From: Apoderus coryli
Taxonomy: Eukaryota > Arthropoda > Insecta > Coleoptera > Attelabidae
Assembly (NCBI GenBank): GCA_911728435.2
Contig: OU452201.1
Location: 30,611,597-30,675,596 of the forward strand
Reading direction: 5' to 3'
Length of the DNA: 64,000 nucleotides
Below are positions 20,801-31,010 of this stretch, in pieces. Below the pieces are notes generated by a model. That model saw only the letters and a program-made list of their open reading frames with translations, had not been told where the DNA came from and did not search any database. The position numbers and the translations under genes were made by a program. Every line of letters starts with the position of its first letter. The first letter of the stretch is position 1.

Positions 20801-22191
20801 TTACACCGTGGCAAGCCGAGAGTAAACCGTGGCTGAGGGTACATGCAGACTACCTAGGACCTATACGAGGTAAAAACTTTCTCGTTTTGATCGATGCGTT
20901 TTCAAAGTTTCCAATGGTATACCAAGTCGATTCCATGACGTCAAGAGAATTGGAAGATCATCTCAGAGATGCTTTCTCATTGTTCGGATTGCCGAGCACG
21001 TTTGTCACCGACAATGGTAGGAATTTCCTCGCTAAAAATGTGGAAATGTTCATGCGAAGAAATGGCATAAAGCACGTTACGACACCAGTGGGACATCCGC
21101 AGAGTAATGGTCAAGCAGAGCGCTTCGTCCAGACCTTCAAACGTAAACTAAAAACTGCTTTGGAGGATAAAAATAATAAAAATACTGCCCTGATCACGCT
21201 AGTTAATCGATTTCTTCTAAATTTCAGAAATGCGCCAAATAGCACGACAAAAAAGACACCCGCTGAAGCAATGTTTGGACGAACGTTGAAAACGAGGTTC
21301 GACTTACTCAAGGAAGTCGAGAACAATCAAGAGAACGATGTTGTCGAAAGAATACGTCAAGATCAGGTGCGTCAGGAGCGTTATTACAGTGGCGGGAGAA
21401 CAAAGAACTTTGTAGTGGGGGAAGAGGTAATGGTTCGTGACTACACGGAAAACAGAAAAACGTGGAGCGCAGCAGTCATCGATAAAATCATCGGACGGTC
21501 TACTTACCTGTGTAGATTGGAGGACAATCGGCTTTGGAAAAGACATAACAATCAGATCATTCCAAGAGGGCGTGGTAACGTGGAGGGTGAAACCAACGAA
21601 CACCGACACGTGGCGTCAAGGGTGGCTTCCTACTCAGCGAATCACGAAGTAAGATCTAACCAGGCCGTAAGTAATGAAATGTTAAATGCATTACCCACAA
21701 CCTCTACTTCTGATAGTAAAAATCGTGATAAAAATAACTTTAGCGCGGACCGTGATTTAAATGTAGACAAAACCTTAGACAATCGTGATTCACATGTAAA
21801 CATTTCCCGTGAAAACCTTTCTAGTGAAGGAGATAGTCATAGTGACACTAACGGCGATTCCGCGTCGAGCATAGACAATAGTGCCGGAGCCTCCCATAAA
21901 ACTTTTCAATCACCTCGACTTAAATCGGCAGAGGATTCTAATTTTGATTTTAAAACCCTTAGGTGCAGCAGGGAAGGCTCATCAACAAGCAAAGACATCA
22001 CCTCAAGGGGGGTTACCACCAACGAACACGACGACCCAGCCGGAAGTTCATGCAGTTCGAACTCGCCGGAAACGACAACAGCTTCCTCACGGAACAAGGA
22101 GAAAACGCTTGTAAGGAAGACAAGATCGGGGCGCTCAATAAAGAAGCCAACTCGATTGAATGATTATACATCGGACGACGATAGTACATAA
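17863..22191 (+). CDS. Ty3-type gag-pol polyprotein
   Basis: About 1440 codons in one frame. Gag ends with two zinc knuckles, CTACGNYKHNKEQC (~residue 194) and CNSCHKRGHLSRMC (~216), typical of Mag-type elements. Next come the aspartic protease DSGAG (~282); reverse transcriptase with KTDGNIRVCGDY, FSKIDLSAAYAQ and FIDDILV (~560); RNase H from LTTDASGAG (~707); integrase zinc region HAAHLG...CSACLSQ (~932); and integrase D in HADYLGP (~993), D in VTDNGRNF (~1048), E in GQAERF (~1085). The order RT-RH-IN places it in Ty3/gypsy. After integrase comes a serine-rich, hydrophilic tail of about 200 residues with no envelope-like signal or membrane segment. The first ATG in frame is near 17897; the true Gag start lies in the shifted frame upstream. 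Confidence 0.93.
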   Translation: MKAARLLTLVGMETYVLIRNYCFPEQPSMKTYTELCSIMRDLFARQQSIWRERNKFYEAKQDQSETFSEFYARVRSLAVNCNFGTRLEETLKDKIMSGLQKGKLLDRLCEEETAKPLKDLVQLALQKETEQKPVVHHIARRHPGGSGNHASYRNNCSQQVGNRAKFDSETSKWPPASTSHQQSQRRLSQSKQQQCTACGNYKHNKEQCKYSNFTCNSCHKRGHLSRMCRSKSKSHNFINSDSNIDRVNDLIENIFTVSHRGFNERFSIGVQIDGKHHRMIIDSGAGVSCISEDTYLNNFSCYKLTEDTTVLKGYDGSHFVVVGCFSCKIAYRNVVRVQKLYVIENGGPNIAGRDFMSNFNITLNVVNSMENMHPRVAILMNKYSDIFDKELGLFKYAKIKLQLKPDARPVFCRPRSVPLAYQKAVEAELDRLERLGVIKPIENNAWGTPLVIVPKTDGNIRVCGDYKHTVNKHIVEVTYPLPRIEHIFAKLHKGKRFSKIDLSAAYAQMELDEDARSWLAWSTHRGVYRMERMPYGISPASAVFQRNIEQLFTGVENVSCFIDDILVTGSTEEEHLETLEKVFRILNDAGLTVKKEKCAFFQEEIEYLGHKISERGLQKTDHKAKAIQNAPRPKNANEVRSFVGLVNYYSKFVYNLASLLKPMYLLLKRDAKFVWTKECQNSFEIIKQKIAENIILCHFDPSLPLILTTDASGAGIAGTLSHVTRSGIEQPIACVSRTLMPSEEKYSTIHLEALAIYYSVMKFEDYLRGQCFTLRTDHKPLVMLLGEHKQIPRMYTSRITRWAIYLASFSYKIEYIQGKKNSMADYLSRAPQKVNVIDEEYSGKCEIINFVKNDCNWPIDNDKVRMETSKCRELSQVLKYVKDNEWPANILENLKPYARKKDEISVNNDVLVWGHRIIIPTCLRSSLLEDLHAAHLGIGKSKSMARSYMWWPHIDENIEKMVKSCSACLSQSSEPAKTQFTPWQAESKPWLRVHADYLGPIRGKNFLVLIDAFSKFPMVYQVDSMTSRELEDHLRDAFSLFGLPSTFVTDNGRNFLAKNVEMFMRRNGIKHVTTPVGHPQSNGQAERFVQTFKRKLKTALEDKNNKNTALITLVNRFLLNFRNAPNSTTKKTPAEAMFGRTLKTRFDLLKEVENNQENDVVERIRQDQVRQERYYSGGRTKNFVVGEEVMVRDYTENRKTWSAAVIDKIIGRSTYLCRLEDNRLWKRHNNQIIPRGRGNVEGETNEHRHVASRVASYSANHEVRSNQAVSNEMLNALPTTSTSDSKNRDKNNFSADRDLNVDKTLDNRDSHVNISRENLSSEGDSHSDTNGDSASSIDNSAGASHKTFQSPRLKSAEDSNFDFKTLRCSREGSSTSKDITSRGVTTNEHDDPAGSSCSSNSPETTTASSRNKEKTLVRKTRSGRSIKKPTRLNDYTSDDDST

Positions 22192-22472
22192 GAAAATATG
22201 TAAAAAGATTAAATGTATATATGTATTGTAAAAAGGTGTGGTAACGGAGCAACAGATTGTTGGTTGTCTATATTGTTTGAGGGCTATCTCTGTGTTCAAT
22301 ATAAGAGCACAGGCTCATATTTCATAATTGCGTAAATCATTGAAGGAAGTTCCCGAAATCCTTATGGAATGATTGCCTGAGGCATCGCAGCATATTCTAA
22401 GACTACAATAGTGTTTTTGCAGGATGAGGCAATCAAATTAGCACGTTGTGCTTTATACTAAGGATGGGGGTG

Positions 22473-22743
22473 TGTCACGTCTGGCAACATTGCCATTAAT
22501 GACAGTGTACAGTGGCAAGGGCGCAGAGCGCCGGCTATAAGTAATTGGAGATGAAGTGAATATGCTCTCTCTTGTTCCGACCGCCACCTGAATAAGATAG
22601 GCTCTTAAGTATAACGAATTATGTATGGTGAATGTATAAAACATGTGCGACGATATTAATGTGAATGATAATAATAGTATAATAGAGAACGCTTTTATAA
22701 TTACGTGTTTCATTTATAATAGCTTAAAGTATTGGATATAACA
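22473..22743 (+). repeat. Ty3-type 3' LTR
   Basis: 271 bp, identical by eye to the 5' LTR; preceded by the polypurine tract GGATGGGGGTG. Confidence 0.94.
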
Positions 22744-22748
22744 TAAAC

Positions 22749-23180
22749 AATCATTAATATTCGTCCATATTGGAATTTTAACCAATTCGACAGCTTGCGC
22801 ACAAAATCGCGCGAACGAACACAAAATCCCATCGAAATCGTCAAGTAAAACTTCTGGTTAGCGTAGCTTTCTTATTCTATGGTTGAAGTGCAACAATTCG
22901 TGGCGCGTCAACGAGACACTTAACCTTAAATTTATATTGACTATTGTTATTGATCGTTCTAGCTAATAAATATTTTGTGAGTGCAAAGATACAATTGAAC
23001 TATGTAGGAAAGTACAAAATAATAAATATATCATACACACAAATGACATGACAGAACACGATCGGTATGCACCGAATTCCAATTTGGGGCATTTCGGGTA
23101 GCGTATAAGCGATAACGGACCCTACGTGGAGGCACGCGAGATCACGTAGCGGCGTAAACCCAAACGCAAAGATAATCGAA
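22749..23180. other. Intergenic, nothing recognised
   Basis: No reading frame, terminal repeat or known element is apparent. A short GC-richer patch lies at about 23050-23160. Confidence 0.4.
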
Positions 23181-23387
23181 GTTTTACTTTTGTTATTAAT
23201 AATTCAATCAACTCCATTTCAGCCCATCCCTGCAGCCATAGAACGACCAAGAAATGTGCGTTACTTTATATGTAATATACTGTAATTAGTAAATATGTTT
23301 TACTTTTGTTACTAATAATTAAATCAACTCCATTTCAGCCCATCCCTGCAGCCATAGAACGACCAAGAAATGTGAGTTACTTTATAT
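23181..23387 (+). repeat. Tandem duplication (116-bp spacing) carrying a candidate 33-nt micro-exon twice
   Basis: Segments 23181-23271 and 23297-23387 are near-identical. Each contains CCATTTCAG, then a 33-nt block (23223-23255 and 23339-23371), then GTGCGT or GTGAGT. Both copies keep intact splice signals, and 33 nt is a multiple of three, so the exon could be used zero, once or twice without changing frame. Open in one phase it reads PIPAAIERPRN. Confidence 0.55.
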
Positions 23388-23649
23388 TATTTATTATTAT
23401 ATTTTTAATACAATTAGATATAAATATTTTTGTGACAGCAAGAAACATTAATTATTGATCTCCCCGATAATATAATAATTTGTTTAAATTAACAATGCCC
23501 TATTATAATTCAATATAATTACACTGAAACACACACAAAGAAATTAAACTCGTTAGTACCTATGTAAAAACCTACACAATCAATTTGCTTTAAACTTATT
23601 TTAAAGCCAATGCTACCTTTCAAATTACTTAATAAATTGTACATTTTAG

Positions 23650-23703
23650 AATACCACCAGAAATAACCGAACAAACCCCCGCCGCCGGCGCCGACATAAT
23701 CCT
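23650..23703 (+). CDS. Candidate 54-nt micro-exon
   Basis: ACATTTTAG precedes and GTAAGTG follows a 54-nt block, again a multiple of three. Two phases are open: one gives an Arg/Asn-rich peptide (NTTRNNRTNPRRRRRHNP), the other IPPEITEQTPAAGADIIL. It lies 279 bp downstream of the duplicated micro-exon on the same strand. No family recognised; it may be part of a micro-exon gene whose other parts I cannot see. Confidence 0.4.
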
Positions 23704-23756
23704 GTAAGTGAATAAAAAATACTTATATTTTACCTATATCATTGCCTACCCTAATA

Positions 23757-23990
23757 ACACAGAAACATCTTGGAAACATCCCAGAAACATTCGTGTGGGA
23801 TCATAGAAACATCCCTGAGACATCCCTATTTTCCTGGGGACATTCCTGGGATGTTTCTGGCAACAGCCATGTCATCATTTGCGATGTCCCGCAAACATCC
23901 TCTCAGGATGTTTGTAAGATGTCGTGGATGTACATTCTGGGCAATAACCTGAGGAACATCTTCAAGATGTTTGTAGTATGTTTCTATTTT
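23757..23990. repeat. Fold-back repeat of AACATCC / GGATGTT motifs
   Basis: The left half repeats GAAACATCCC-like units and the right half their complement (GGATGTTT, AAGATGTTTG), so the whole segment can fold into a degenerate hairpin. This is the form of a MITE or inverted minisatellite; apparent frames within it are by-products of the repeat. Confidence 0.7.
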
Positions 23991-24236
23991 TGTTTTATTT
24001 TTTTTTATTGACATATTTACCATATCCCATAATTCGTAATTTTCGATTTTAATTTGTAAAATTTTATTTTATCCAATAAAACGAAATTTACGAGTTATGA
24101 CATTATGCTTGGAAATAAGGTTTACAATTAAAAAAAAAATATTCTTAAAAGCTTTTATTACAAAAAATATAACATTGCATCATTATTACCATTCTAACTA
24201 GTCATTAAAAGAGCAAAAACAATAAATACATAATTG

Positions 24237-26620
24237 TTATTTTTTTTCTCCCATTTCCATTTTTAGGGCTGCCCTAACTCCCCTTTCTTTTGCCCTCCGA
24301 AGCCAATCACCAATTTTTTGTTCACATTCTTTACTAGTGGTCGCTTTTCCGGATTTCTGTGCTGCTTCTGAAATTATTATTATGCTCAAAATATGCCATC
24401 AACTATTTTTATTAATTATTATTCCGTATTCCCGTGTTTCGGGGGTAATAAGTTCCACATAATCACTTTTAACAAGAACCAACTAAGAAAATCCATATGT
24501 TTAAAATTATTATTACGTTCCTTTTAAATGAAAATAACGACAATATAAGAAAGGTAGCAACTTTTTCGAACTTACCAATTACGGCTTTGGCTAATGGAGA
24601 AGTTCCGAATGGATTTTTTCCTTTCTTTCCCAGAAATGAAAATTGATCAGCCAATTTGTTGCTAATTACGGGTGCCAAACATCGTCTGACAAATTCGTAG
24701 GTGTTCAAGCCGCCTATTTGTTCAAAGTATCGGACCTAGCAAAAGCAAAAAAACAACAAATAAGTAATATAACTATAATCGAATAAGAGAACCTTTCTCG
24801 AAAAATAAATTGTATTACAAACACATATTTTACCCCTTCAGCGAAACACTTTTTATATAGATCCCGACGCACGTTTCATGAATATCCTTATGAGAGAATT
24901 TAAACTAAACTATAAACTTACAGGCTATTTCAATATATTACAGGCTTGTCAGACAACGACACCCTTACCACACAAAAATATTTATTATAATACTAACGTA
25001 TACAAAATACTATTCCTTCCTTATCATTGTGCATTACTTTTTACCTGCTTTTTGATATTCCCAAACTCCCATATAAGCGCGCTACACTTAATTACAGACT
25101 TAACAATCTTAAATTATCTTACCTATCCTGATTATTCACAAACGCAGTGTAGCAACATTTCTAATCTACCTTACGCTAAATGCGCCTTGGTCATCAAATC
25201 TGTCTTTTAGTTTGTACTATATAAACCTTGTCACAATTCTTACAGTTAATTTTTATAAATAGCAGATCTTTCCGTATTTTATGTTGTGTTTTTGGAATTG
25301 TTTAGGAGCAAGATTAGTCGAATATCTTATTAAAACTGCGAGCGTACGGTACGGAAGAACTGTCCCGAGTTTGCCGAAAAGATGTGGCATTCTGAAGGGC
25401 GATTTTAAAAGTATATGTTCTAATTAGTTGATCAGCTAAAGTTAGTAATAAATATTTTCCAGATCTAGGTAGGGTTGTCGTATCCTGCTCCTGAGCATAA
25501 AAAAGTGTTTCAATGAAGTGGTAGAACGTGTTTTTAATAATAATATAACTACACTACTTAAAGCGATTTGTTGGCCGCTAAATTAAGGAAAAACATGTTT
25601 ACCAAGGCTGAGAAATTTTCAATTGTGGCAAGAAATTCCTGAAAATTCTCGAATGTTTCTTTTGTGTCAATGGGGAATGCATTAACGCCGTATTGCAACA
25701 AAATATTATTTCCATGTTCTTCCGTTTTTGGATTGTGTATAATATTATCCACTTTCGCATTTATTTCCATTAAAAGTGCCTGGATATTGTATAGAACACG
25801 CGAGTTACAACAACAACGAGCATTTTTTTGCGATGACGTATCTAAAACATATGCGTTAGAATATTACTTCACTTAAAACCCATTTAAACGACATACCCAA
25901 ATTGAAACTTTCATTTTCATGAAGGATTGAAACTGGCCCCTCATCGTAGGTGGTTGCCTGGACATTCTCTGCAACAAAATGTGAACATATAATTTTACAT
26001 AAAAACTTAAAAACATAACTATTCAACTTTGCCAATTTAATTATATTGATGCATATTAAATGTAAGTATTACTTATGTGTTACGATTTTGCTACGTATGG
26101 GGACGATTTTTGAACACAATACTTCACATAATAATGTTAAGCAAATTAAGTCAATTTAAATAACATCTGATGAGACTCTATAATTGCAGCAAACCTTTTA
26201 TGAAATATAACAAAACTCGACTCCTTTTTGAAATTTTAGGGGGAGATACACTAGGAGATACAAAAAATAAGTTAAATAATAGCTTGAAAAAAATATTGGT
26301 GAAAAATAATTAATGTGAATTTATATTACCTTCCGAACACTTATTTTAATTATTGTCCATACTGTTAATATCAGGATTTTCGCCAGATACAATGTCAGCT
26401 CCAGTAACTGTACTGCTGGTCCAAACAGGAGGAGAAGGTAACTTTGTCGGTTTTCTCTTAATTTTTTTGGACACTGGCAGATCATCATCTGATTCATCAG
26501 ATGAAAAAACAATTTTTTTCCTCATCCTTTTTCTACTCTCCACTACTTCACCATCATCAGTATTAAGATCACTTGTGAGCTCTGCCTTTGATGCTTTTCT
26601 TCGGGCTAGTGTATAATTAT
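24237..26620 (-). pseudogene. DUF4806-type gene, five exons, in-frame stop
   Basis: Minus-strand exons 26620-26330, 25968-25897, 25841-25603, 24735-24576 and 24367-24237 all have AG/GT borders and compatible phases. Exon 1 (NYTLARRKASKAELTSDL, then acidic and Lys-rich) resembles the linker of DUF4806 proteins. The last three give a DUF4806-like domain: FPIDTKETFENFQEFL, IGGLNTYEFVRRCLAPVISN, FLGKKGKNPF, and IGDWLRRAKERG near the end, with TAA at 24239-24237. In exon 1 a TAA at 26348-26346 lies in the reading phase required by the splice to exon 2, so the frame is cut there. Exons upstream of 26620 are not found; a LINE begins 65 bp away. DUF4806 function is unknown; the family is expanded in some arthropods. 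Family call from remembered consensus. Confidence 0.65.
24838..24925. repeat. Dispersed repeat fragment (also at 61908-61992)
   Basis: CTTCAGCGAAACACTTTTTATAT...GACGCACGTTTCATGAATATCC matches CTTCACCAAAACACTTTTATATT...GACGCGCGTTTCGCTAACAATG at 61908. It lies in an intron of the DUF4806 gene. Penelope-type elements often have such ends, but the family is not certain. Confidence 0.5.
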
Positions 26621-26685
26621 CTAAAATATATAATTTATGTATAATTATATTTGAGTAAATGCGTTCAGCAAAGCGGTAAATCAAA

Positions 26686-29324
26686 TTAAGCAACTAAATA
26701 GAAAATAATAATTTTAGCCAGAAAATACAACTTTTGCAAGAGTTCAGCGCAATCAATCTTACTATGCAATATATTAAAAAGGAATTTTACTGCATGAATT
26801 TTTCGTCTTAATTCTAAACTTTGTATTTGACATCTTGTTAACAAGATGTCATACTCTATTCCTCTTTCTGGATATGATCCATCAGTTTTGAAACATAAGT
26901 ATTTTAAGAACTTACGCTGAACTCTCTCAACAGAAACATTGTAACAGTTATAATATGGAAACCATATTAAAGAGCAGTATTCCAGCTTTGACCTGACATA
27001 TGCATAGTATAAGGTTTTTATTGTATCCGTATTCTCAAAAGATCTGGAATTTCTCACAATGTAGCCATAAGACCTAGATGCACTCAGAATTATGTTATTT
27101 ATATGTATATCTAATGAAAGAAGGTCACACCAAGATCCTTAATGGACTCAGGACGATTTAAAATCGTCTCACCAATCGTATAATCGAAATGATTGGCTGA
27201 TTTTTTTCTGGTATATGACATAACTTTACACTTGGAAGAGTTCAAGTTCAGTTTGCTTTCCTCACACCAGCATTGAACCAAATACATATCACGCTGCAAA
27301 CGATTACAATCGTCAAGATTATTAACGCAATTAAATATTTTCATATCGTCCGCAAAGAGCATTCTCTGACAATTCAGTAGTGCGGCTAAGTCATTTATAA
27401 AAATTAAAAACAATAATGGGCCCAGATTCGACCCTTGCGGAACACCAGATGACATATGGTATCTTGACGATTTATATCCATTATGGAGAACATATTGGGA
27501 TCTATTAGTAATATATGAATGGATTAGCGAAACAGATCCAGCTCCAAGCCCAAACACAGTAAGCTTGTTCAATAGAACCACGTGATTTATTCTGTCAAAT
27601 GCTTTGGCAAAGTCCGTGTAAATCACATCGACCTGCCCTCCTCCATCAACAGTTTCTGAAGTAAATTGTGTAAACACAGACAGATCAGTAAGCGTGGACC
27701 TGCCACCGATAAAACCGTGTTGATTTATTGATAAATTAGGCTTTGTCACTCTATAAATCCTCTGATATAAAATAATTTCAAACAGCTTTGAGAAATTTGA
27801 TAATATGGATATAGGTCTATAATTACAAATACAAGCCCTGTCATCGCTCTTAAAAATTGGACACACCTTCGCAACCTTCCAATCCTGTGGAAAAACACAA
27901 GTCCACAAATCAAATTAAAAATTTTAGATAGGGGAGTGGAAAGGACAGTTATTGTATCCTTTACAAAAAAGAGGGTATTTCATCCGGACCGGAAGTAAAC
28001 TTATTTTTCAATTTTCGGGCAGCCCAAAAAATCTCCTCCTCAGAAATGTTATATAAGAGATAGTCGCGATTTGCCACCAAGTCAGATCTCGCAGCACAAT
28101 TGTTCTCCGATCCGACAAAAACGCTCTCAAAATAGCTGGCAAATGCCTCAACAATTTGTTGAGGGTCATCAATAGTCCGATTGCCATCGTTCATTACACC
28201 AGGTATCCGAGAGTCACGATTGTTTGCGTTAATATATGACCAAAACATTTTAGGATCCGTATTTATGTTATCTTCACACAGTCGGGCATATGACTTGTAA
28301 GCCTCCGCAATTTGATTCTTTAGAACACGTCTAATCTCGCTAAACTTTTCATAATAATATTCCATATTTGTAGTTTTAAACTTCTTGTGATAATAATTTT
28401 TCCGTTTGACATTTCTAACAATGCTTGAAACGTTTTGACTATTGGAACATACAAGTCGAACAGACCGTGCAAATTCTCATAAAATATGCTCAGTGCAAGA
28501 TCAACACAACGAACATCTGCCAGACACGACCAATCAAACCCAACGAGCGCGCCATAAAGCCCTTGGTAATCAGCTTTTTTGAAATTCCAGCTCTTTTTAC
28601 TCAAATTAGTACTAAAGGTATTAGTTCTTTGAAACAGTACATCTACATTAACAAGCAAAGCTGGATGATGCAAATCTTCCGGTACTAAAGGTATATTGTC
28701 TCTAACTACATGAAGGAGAAAGTCGCTACAATTAAATCCAACAATCTGTTACCTCCATTCAAGACCTTATTATATTGAGTTGCGCCTAAAACATTAATAA
28801 AACTTCTTACTGCTAACGACCTAATATCGTTATCCAACAAATTTACAAAATTAGGAACATTGAAGTCACCTAGAAACGTAAAATTACAATTATACAAACA
28901 ATTCATCTGTTCAATACATTCCAAAAATGCTTCAAAGGTATCAGCATTTATATATGGAGGTATATATACAACAACAAAAATTACGACACATCTATCACCC
29001 CAACAGATCTATCTGCGGAAATGCGGTATCCAAGTTACTAACATCTATCACTTCTGAGTTTATAGAATTCTTAATGGCTAAGAGAACACCACCGCCATCC
29101 TGCTTTGTAACATGCCCGAATTTGCGATCCTTACGAAAGATCGCGTAGTCAAGCGATAGCAAGTCGTTATCACTAACATCGCTGCGCAAGAAAGTCTCTG
29201 TCAATGCGATTATATCATATTCACCATTCAACCTCGATAGGTAAAGTTGCTGGGTCTTCGTTCCAAGCCCGCTAACATTCTGGTAGTAGACAGACAGTGA
29301 ATTACTTATGTTTTTAGTATTCAA
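26686..29324 (-). pseudogene. LINE ORF2: endonuclease and reverse transcriptase
   Basis: Endonuclease: SVYYQNVSGLGTK and DIIALTETFL (29324-28995), then FLGDFNVPNF (near 28870). Reverse transcriptase: NYRPISILSNFSKLFE, VIYTDFAKAFDRINH, SGVPQGSNLGPLLFLIFIND and the catalytic MLFADDMKIF (27908-27111). The C-terminal piece (27057-26686) has the thumb-type SKLEYCSLIW. These pieces lie in three frames with short gaps, so at least five indels have occurred. It makes target-primed cDNA in working copies; this one is inactive. ORF2 overlaps the end of ORF1 by about 10 bases. Confidence 0.88.
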
Positions 29325-30310
29325 TTGTTGCGTTGACCTGTGGACTAGATGGAAAATTCTTTAGATCAACTATTTTAGGTTCACCCCGTATGTATCGAAT
29401 GGCTTTATTTTCCTCGACCTCATTCATCAGCCTTATCAATTCTTCTTTCAGAATTCTATAGCTTTCCCGTTGCAATTTAGTTTGATCCTCCCTAAATTTA
29501 ATGTGCGAGTTGACGCTATTTCCAGTTCTGAGTAATGTTCTGGCATCGTTTTCTGAGCTGAGGATGACTTTAATTGGTCGTGTTTTATGAGGTGCGTATT
29601 GCCCTAATCTATAAGTTTTTAAAACGTTCGTGTTTACTCCTTCTATTGCCGCAAGGGCAGCATTAATAGCATCAGAGTCTTCGCGCTTCCTTTCGTCAAC
29701 ATTACTCTTCTGAGATTCCTTAACGTTAAAGGCTATAACATTACGTTGTCTATTTGTTCGATCAGTAATCTCTTCAATCAATTTAGATGTACTTTCGAGG
29801 TTGTTATTACGCGTTTTATGTTCAAGCGGTGATGTTCCGATTTTGTTCCTTTAAATAATTATTTTCCTCAATTATACCATTGAGTTTCAGGATAACATTA
29901 TCCAATTTGTCGTCCATCTCCTTCTTAAAGGGTGTAAAATATTTCTTAAAAAGTCGTTCAAGTTTACATAAATCGGCTTCACTTACTTGATCCGCATCTT
30001 CAGTTTCGTCTTCAATAACACTACTTTTACTCAGTATGCACACTGAGCAGGACCACTGGAACCCCGCTCTCTTAATCGCTGATGCAATGCGTGAAAACTC
30101 TTCGCCGGACAGTCCACTACACTTTTTGTGAATCCAGTAGTCACATGCTGAACATTTGATAGAGGGAGAATTAGTGCGTATGATCTCCTTACAAACTTTA
30201 CATTTAAGTGAACTCGTATTTTTGTTCATTTTAATTTCTTGTAGCAATACACAAACACCCGAAAGAATCTCTATTGCCCGCACCAACAGAAAAAAATTAA
30301 CGGCGTACAA
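29314..30310 (-). pseudogene. LINE ORF1 with PHD-type zinc finger and RRM-like region
   Basis: The first piece (30310-29822) contains CKVCKEII...CSACDYWIHKKCSGL...WSCSVC, a PHD-like Cys/His cluster, then a coiled-coil-like segment. The frame shifts by one base near 29822 and continues (to 29314) with NVIAFNVKES, VLKTYRLGQY and RPIKVILSSENDARTLL, matching the single-strand nucleic-acid-binding half of LINE ORF1 proteins. PHD-bearing ORF1 is known in CR1-like LINEs. ORF1 proteins bind the element RNA in the transposition particle. The shift makes this copy non-functional. Confidence 0.82.
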
Positions 30311-30817
30311 ATAATAGGTAGGTATACGTGAGATTAGATTTGCTTGTCGATCAACCTGTTCGTGTATATACTTTACACTTTTGTTAAATTTAAATTAAAA
30401 TTAATTGGAGAAATAATATAATTCAGTTTCACGCTATCAATTCACAAAGAGAAAAAAATAACAGTTAGATCGGGAAAACTTTTCTTCATAGATCTATGTT
30501 AAAACGATGTTTTAATATGCACTTTTACATAGAAAACATTAAACAAACACACAGACACTCTTTACTACTGCTGCTCACTCGAGTTAAAAGTTAGTATATG
30601 ATAGGAAGAGTAGCCGACGAAGCATTGGCACAACGGCCGGCAGTCTACAGTTAGCCAAGCTCAAGCACGCACGTACGAATTCATGAATATCTTTACTGTA
30701 AATATAATACAGAATATTAATTGTGACATAATATATTCAGCTGTGATCCATAATAGATGTATTTCTTGTTTTGAGCGTTAATTTATTACCACTCGACTAA
30801 CCTCAAACTTAACAATA

Positions 30818-31010
30818 TCTGTTACCGTTTTGGAGATTTTAATTATTTTGTGTTTTTTGTAATAATATTGTAATAGGAAATAAAAGTCTGACTCCACAAA
30901 ATCAATTTAATACGTTACACTCAATGTGTTACATCCAAACATGTTTCGAAGCTCACTAGCTTCATCATCAGTGGTAAATTTCGAGAGAAAATTGTATTTG
31001 CAAATATTAC
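30818..31010. repeat. Penelope-type terminal repeat fragment
   Basis: AAATAAAAGTCTGACTCCAC...CCAAACATGTTTCG...CTTCATCATCAGTGG is shared, diverged, with 53285-53395. Such CATCATCAGTGG-bearing ends are typical of Penelope-like elements. GTTACCGTTTTGGAGATTTT at 30824-30843 is the reverse complement, with one mismatch, of a stretch at about 34449-34468, so the Penelope body at 32.7-34.3 kb is bracketed by inverted pieces. Confidence 0.6.

Larger units (their letters stand above)
17367..22743 (+). mobile_element. Ty3-type LTR retrotransposon (Mag-like)
   Basis: Two 271-bp LTRs (17367-17637, 22473-22743), starting TGTCACGTCTGG and ending GGATATAACA, are identical by eye and flanked by TAAAC (17362-17366, 22744-22748). 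TGGCGACGTAGG just after the 5' LTR is the primer site, and AAGGATGGGGGTG before the 3' LTR is the polypurine tract. The interior carries one long gag-pol frame. Identity of the LTRs marks it as recent. Confidence 0.95.
26686..30690 (-). mobile_element. CR1/Jockey-superfamily LINE, full-length but decayed
   Basis: Reading on the minus strand: a 5' untranslated region (about 30690-30311, with GAGCAGCAGTAGTAAAGAG), ORF1 (30310-29314), and ORF2 (29324-26686) with endonuclease and reverse transcriptase. ORF1 has one and ORF2 several frameshifts. No clear poly-A or target-site duplication was found; the 3' end lies about 65 bp upstream of the DUF4806 exon at 26620. Confidence 0.88.

Noticed and set aside
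21304..22252. Several open frames overlapping the tail of the Ty3 polyprotein (possible env)
   Set aside because: None has a signal peptide, membrane anchor or cleavage site; they are shadows of the Ser-rich tail.
23742..24023. Overlapping open frames on both strands
   Set aside because: They arise from the AACATCC/GGATGTT fold-back repeat.
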